DNA from: Pelagibius sp037652055
GTDB taxonomy: Bacteria > Pseudomonadota > Alphaproteobacteria > Kiloniellales > Kiloniellaceae
Reading direction: 5' to 3'
Length of the DNA: 64,000 nucleotides
NCBI RefSeq assembly: GCF_037652055.1
Contig: NZ_JBBKAH010000003.1
Location: forward strand, 186,001-250,000
In this document: one piece after another, positions 62,740 through 64,000 of the stretch
Layout: every line of letters begins with the position of its first letter
How positions within the stretch are numbered: the first letter of the stretch is position 1
The notes under the pieces: model-generated
The model's database searches: none
What the model was told of the DNA's origin: nothing
The model's input: the letters and a program-made list of their open reading frames with translations, nothing else
Position numbers and translations under genes: made by a program

Positions 62740-64000
62740 AACCGGCCGCCGGCGGCGCGGGGCTGAGCCGCCCGGTCGGCGAACCGAACCTGCTGCTCGG
62801 CCCCTGGCTGCTGGCGCTGAGCGGCTGCGAACTGCTGGTGCTCTTCGCCGAAGCGCCGCTGGCCGAAATGGCGAGCCACGTGCTGCTGCTGGGCGTGCCC
62901 ATCATCGGCTGGCGCCGGCTGCGCCTGCGCGAGGGATACCTGCTCGCCCTCTGCGGCGCCCTGCTGGCACTCGCCTGGATCTATCAGCCTCAGCCCTGGG
63001 AACTGGCGCTGCACGGTCTCGACCGCGCCAGTTTCCTCGCTGCCTTCATCCTGCTGATGGGCCTGTTGCGCGAGGGCGGCATAACCTCGCCCGCCGTCCT
63101 GCAGTGCGGCACCTACGTGACCCAGCAGCCGCCGCAGCGGCGCTTCCTCGCCGTCTTCCTGGGCGCCCATTTCTTCTCCGTGCTGATCAATCTCGGCTCG
63201 CTCAGCCTCTTGGCACCGATCATCCAGCGCGGCGTGCGCGGCGACCACCGCCAGCGCGAAGATCTGGACGAGATCGCCCTGCTGCGCGAGCGGCGCCAGC
63301 TCACCGCGCTGCTGCGCGGCTTCGCCTGGTTCCTTCTCTGGGCGCCGACAGCGGTCACCCAGGCGATCCTGCCGACCCTCATTCCCGGCGTCGATCCCGC
63401 CCGGCTGGTGGTCACCGGCATCTGTCTGGCGGTGCTGATGCTGGCGGTCGGCTGGGCCGAGGACACCCTGCGCTGGCTCCCGCTGCGCCGCCGGCTGCGC
63501 TCCCGCGGCCGGCTGCCGCAGCGCGAAGACCTGCCTTTTCCGCACGCCGCGCTGCTGCGACTCGGGGCCGTCAGCGCCCTGCTGTTCGGCCTCACCCTGC
63601 TGTTCACCGCCTGGGGCGGCGTGCTTCTGGTGGGCGGCGTCATGCTGGCGGCGCCTATCGTGCTGCTGGTCTGGGTCTTCATGCAGCAGCAACCGCCCGG
63701 GCCGACCGTCGCGTCCGTCGCCCTGCGGCCTTGCGCCGCCGCCACGCTGCGCCGCCTCGCCGGAGTCACCGCGGTCGGCCTGCCGTCGTTCCAGCGCGAG
63801 GCGGTCTCGCTCGGCGCCGCCGGCTTCATCGGCACCCTGGCCGCCGCGCTGGTCCCGGCGGAGCAGGTGGCGAGCGTCCTCTCGGTCGCCGAGATGCCGG
63901 GCTGGGTCTTCCTCTCCCTGCTGTCGCTTACCGTGTGGTTCTTCGGCCTGGTGGCGCTCAGCCCCATCACCACCGCGGTTTTCCTCGGCAGCCTGGTGAC
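62736..64000 (+). CDS. Multi-pass membrane protein (partial, runs off the window)
   Basis: 421 codons are visible from GTG 62736 without a stop; the gene continues beyond the window. The product starts MKPAAGGAGLSRPVGEPNLL and has many hydrophobic segments (LLLGPWLLALSGCELLVLF; YLLALCGALLALAWIY; ASFLAAFILLMGLL; RFLAVFLGAHFFSVLINLGSL; AVSALLFGLTLLFTAWGGV and VFLSLLSLTVWFFGLVALSPIT). The layout with SPITTAVFLGSL near the visible end recalls ion or organic-anion permeases, but I cannot assign a family. Four-base overlap with the mutarotase gene suggests a functional link such as sugar transport. Confidence 0.8.
   Translation, partial: MKPAAGGAGLSRPVGEPNLLLGPWLLALSGCELLVLFAEAPLAEMASHVLLLGVPIIGWRRLRLREGYLLALCGALLALAWIYQPQPWELALHGLDRASFLAAFILLMGLLREGGITSPAVLQCGTYVTQQPPQRRFLAVFLGAHFFSVLINLGSLSLLAPIIQRGVRGDHRQREDLDEIALLRERRQLTALLRGFAWFLLWAPTAVTQAILPTLIPGVDPARLVVTGICLAVLMLAVGWAEDTLRWLPLRRRLRSRGRLPQREDLPFPHAALLRLGAVSALLFGLTLLFTAWGGVLLVGGVMLAAPIVLLVWVFMQQQPPGPTVASVALRPCAAATLRRLAGVTAVGLPSFQREAVSLGAAGFIGTLAAALVPAEQVASVLSVAEMPGWVFLSLLSLTVWFFGLVALSPITTAVFLGSLV

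Overview
The window is about 64 kb of GC-rich (roughly two-thirds G+C), gene-dense DNA with short intergenic gaps, many 1-4 base stop/start overlaps and palindromic intergenic repeats. The gene set points to a free-living alphaproteobacterium, possibly of the Rhodospirillales type: a choXW-betIBA choline locus, the rhizobial-type glycerol ABC operon glpRDSTPQV, an Lhr/PdeM/Exo/ligase repair set, and DUF1194, DUF2160 and DUF427 proteins. The lineage is an inference from gene content; no rRNA or tRNA gene was seen.

Layout. 1-5.6 kb: choline uptake (choW cut by the window edge, choX) divergent from betI-betB-betA, with a perfect BetI-like palindrome between them. 5.8-6.6 kb: ferredoxin-NADP reductase. 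6.9-10.7 kb: an operon of a secreted hydrolase, an MBL/beta-CASP exonuclease and an ATP-dependent DNA ligase; the matching Lhr-type helicase and PdeM endonuclease sit separately at 17.9-21.1 kb. 10.7-17.7 kb: a HIT protein, an orphan gene of lower GC, a monooxygenase, a PfkB kinase, a DUF1194 protein, a CBS protein, a TPP enzyme and a solitary TadG-like protein. 21.1-25.6 kb: two tandem fasciclin paralogues, a photolyase behind an ECF-sigma-like promoter, then DinB and LOG proteins. 25.9-27.7 kb: a secreted unknown divergent from a lipoprotein that looks like an inactive trypsin. 27.9-36.5 kb: the glycerol operon with its repressor. 36.8-46.5 kb: a DUF427-adenylate cyclase fusion, a membrane-fused spermidine synthase-like protein and assorted enzymes. 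46.6-62.7 kb: enzymes of sugar-acid oxidation (KDF-dehydrogenase-like SDR, IlvD/Edd dehydratase, denD-dgoK-dgoA, hydroxyacid dehydrogenase, FAH hydrolase, SMP-30 lactonase, mutarotase), interrupted by SixA, CYTH-CHAD and ParA-like genes. The window ends inside a membrane-protein gene.

How the parts work together. Choline is imported and oxidised to glycine betaine under BetI. Glycerol is imported by GlpSTPQV and channelled to GlpD under GlpR, whose consensus half-sites lie upstream of both glpD and glpR. The sugar-acid enzymes could form a non-phosphorylative L-fuconate-type route (lactonase, dehydratase, SDR, FAH hydrolase) and a phosphorylative KDPGal route (DgoK, DgoA). Repair functions (Exo-ligase, Lhr-PdeM, photolyase) are spread over 6.9-24 kb.

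The most notable signals beyond routine annotation are these. A short element with 21-bp terminal repeats supplies the stop codons of flanking genes. A fasciclin gene has been duplicated together with an outward ECF-type promoter. The complementary motif losses in GlpS and GlpT fall on one composite ATPase site. A perfect 22-bp operator-like palindrome lies between glpR and the cyclase, and a PhoB-box-like site lies between sixA and the CYTH-CHAD gene. The cyclase carries a four-cysteine insertion.
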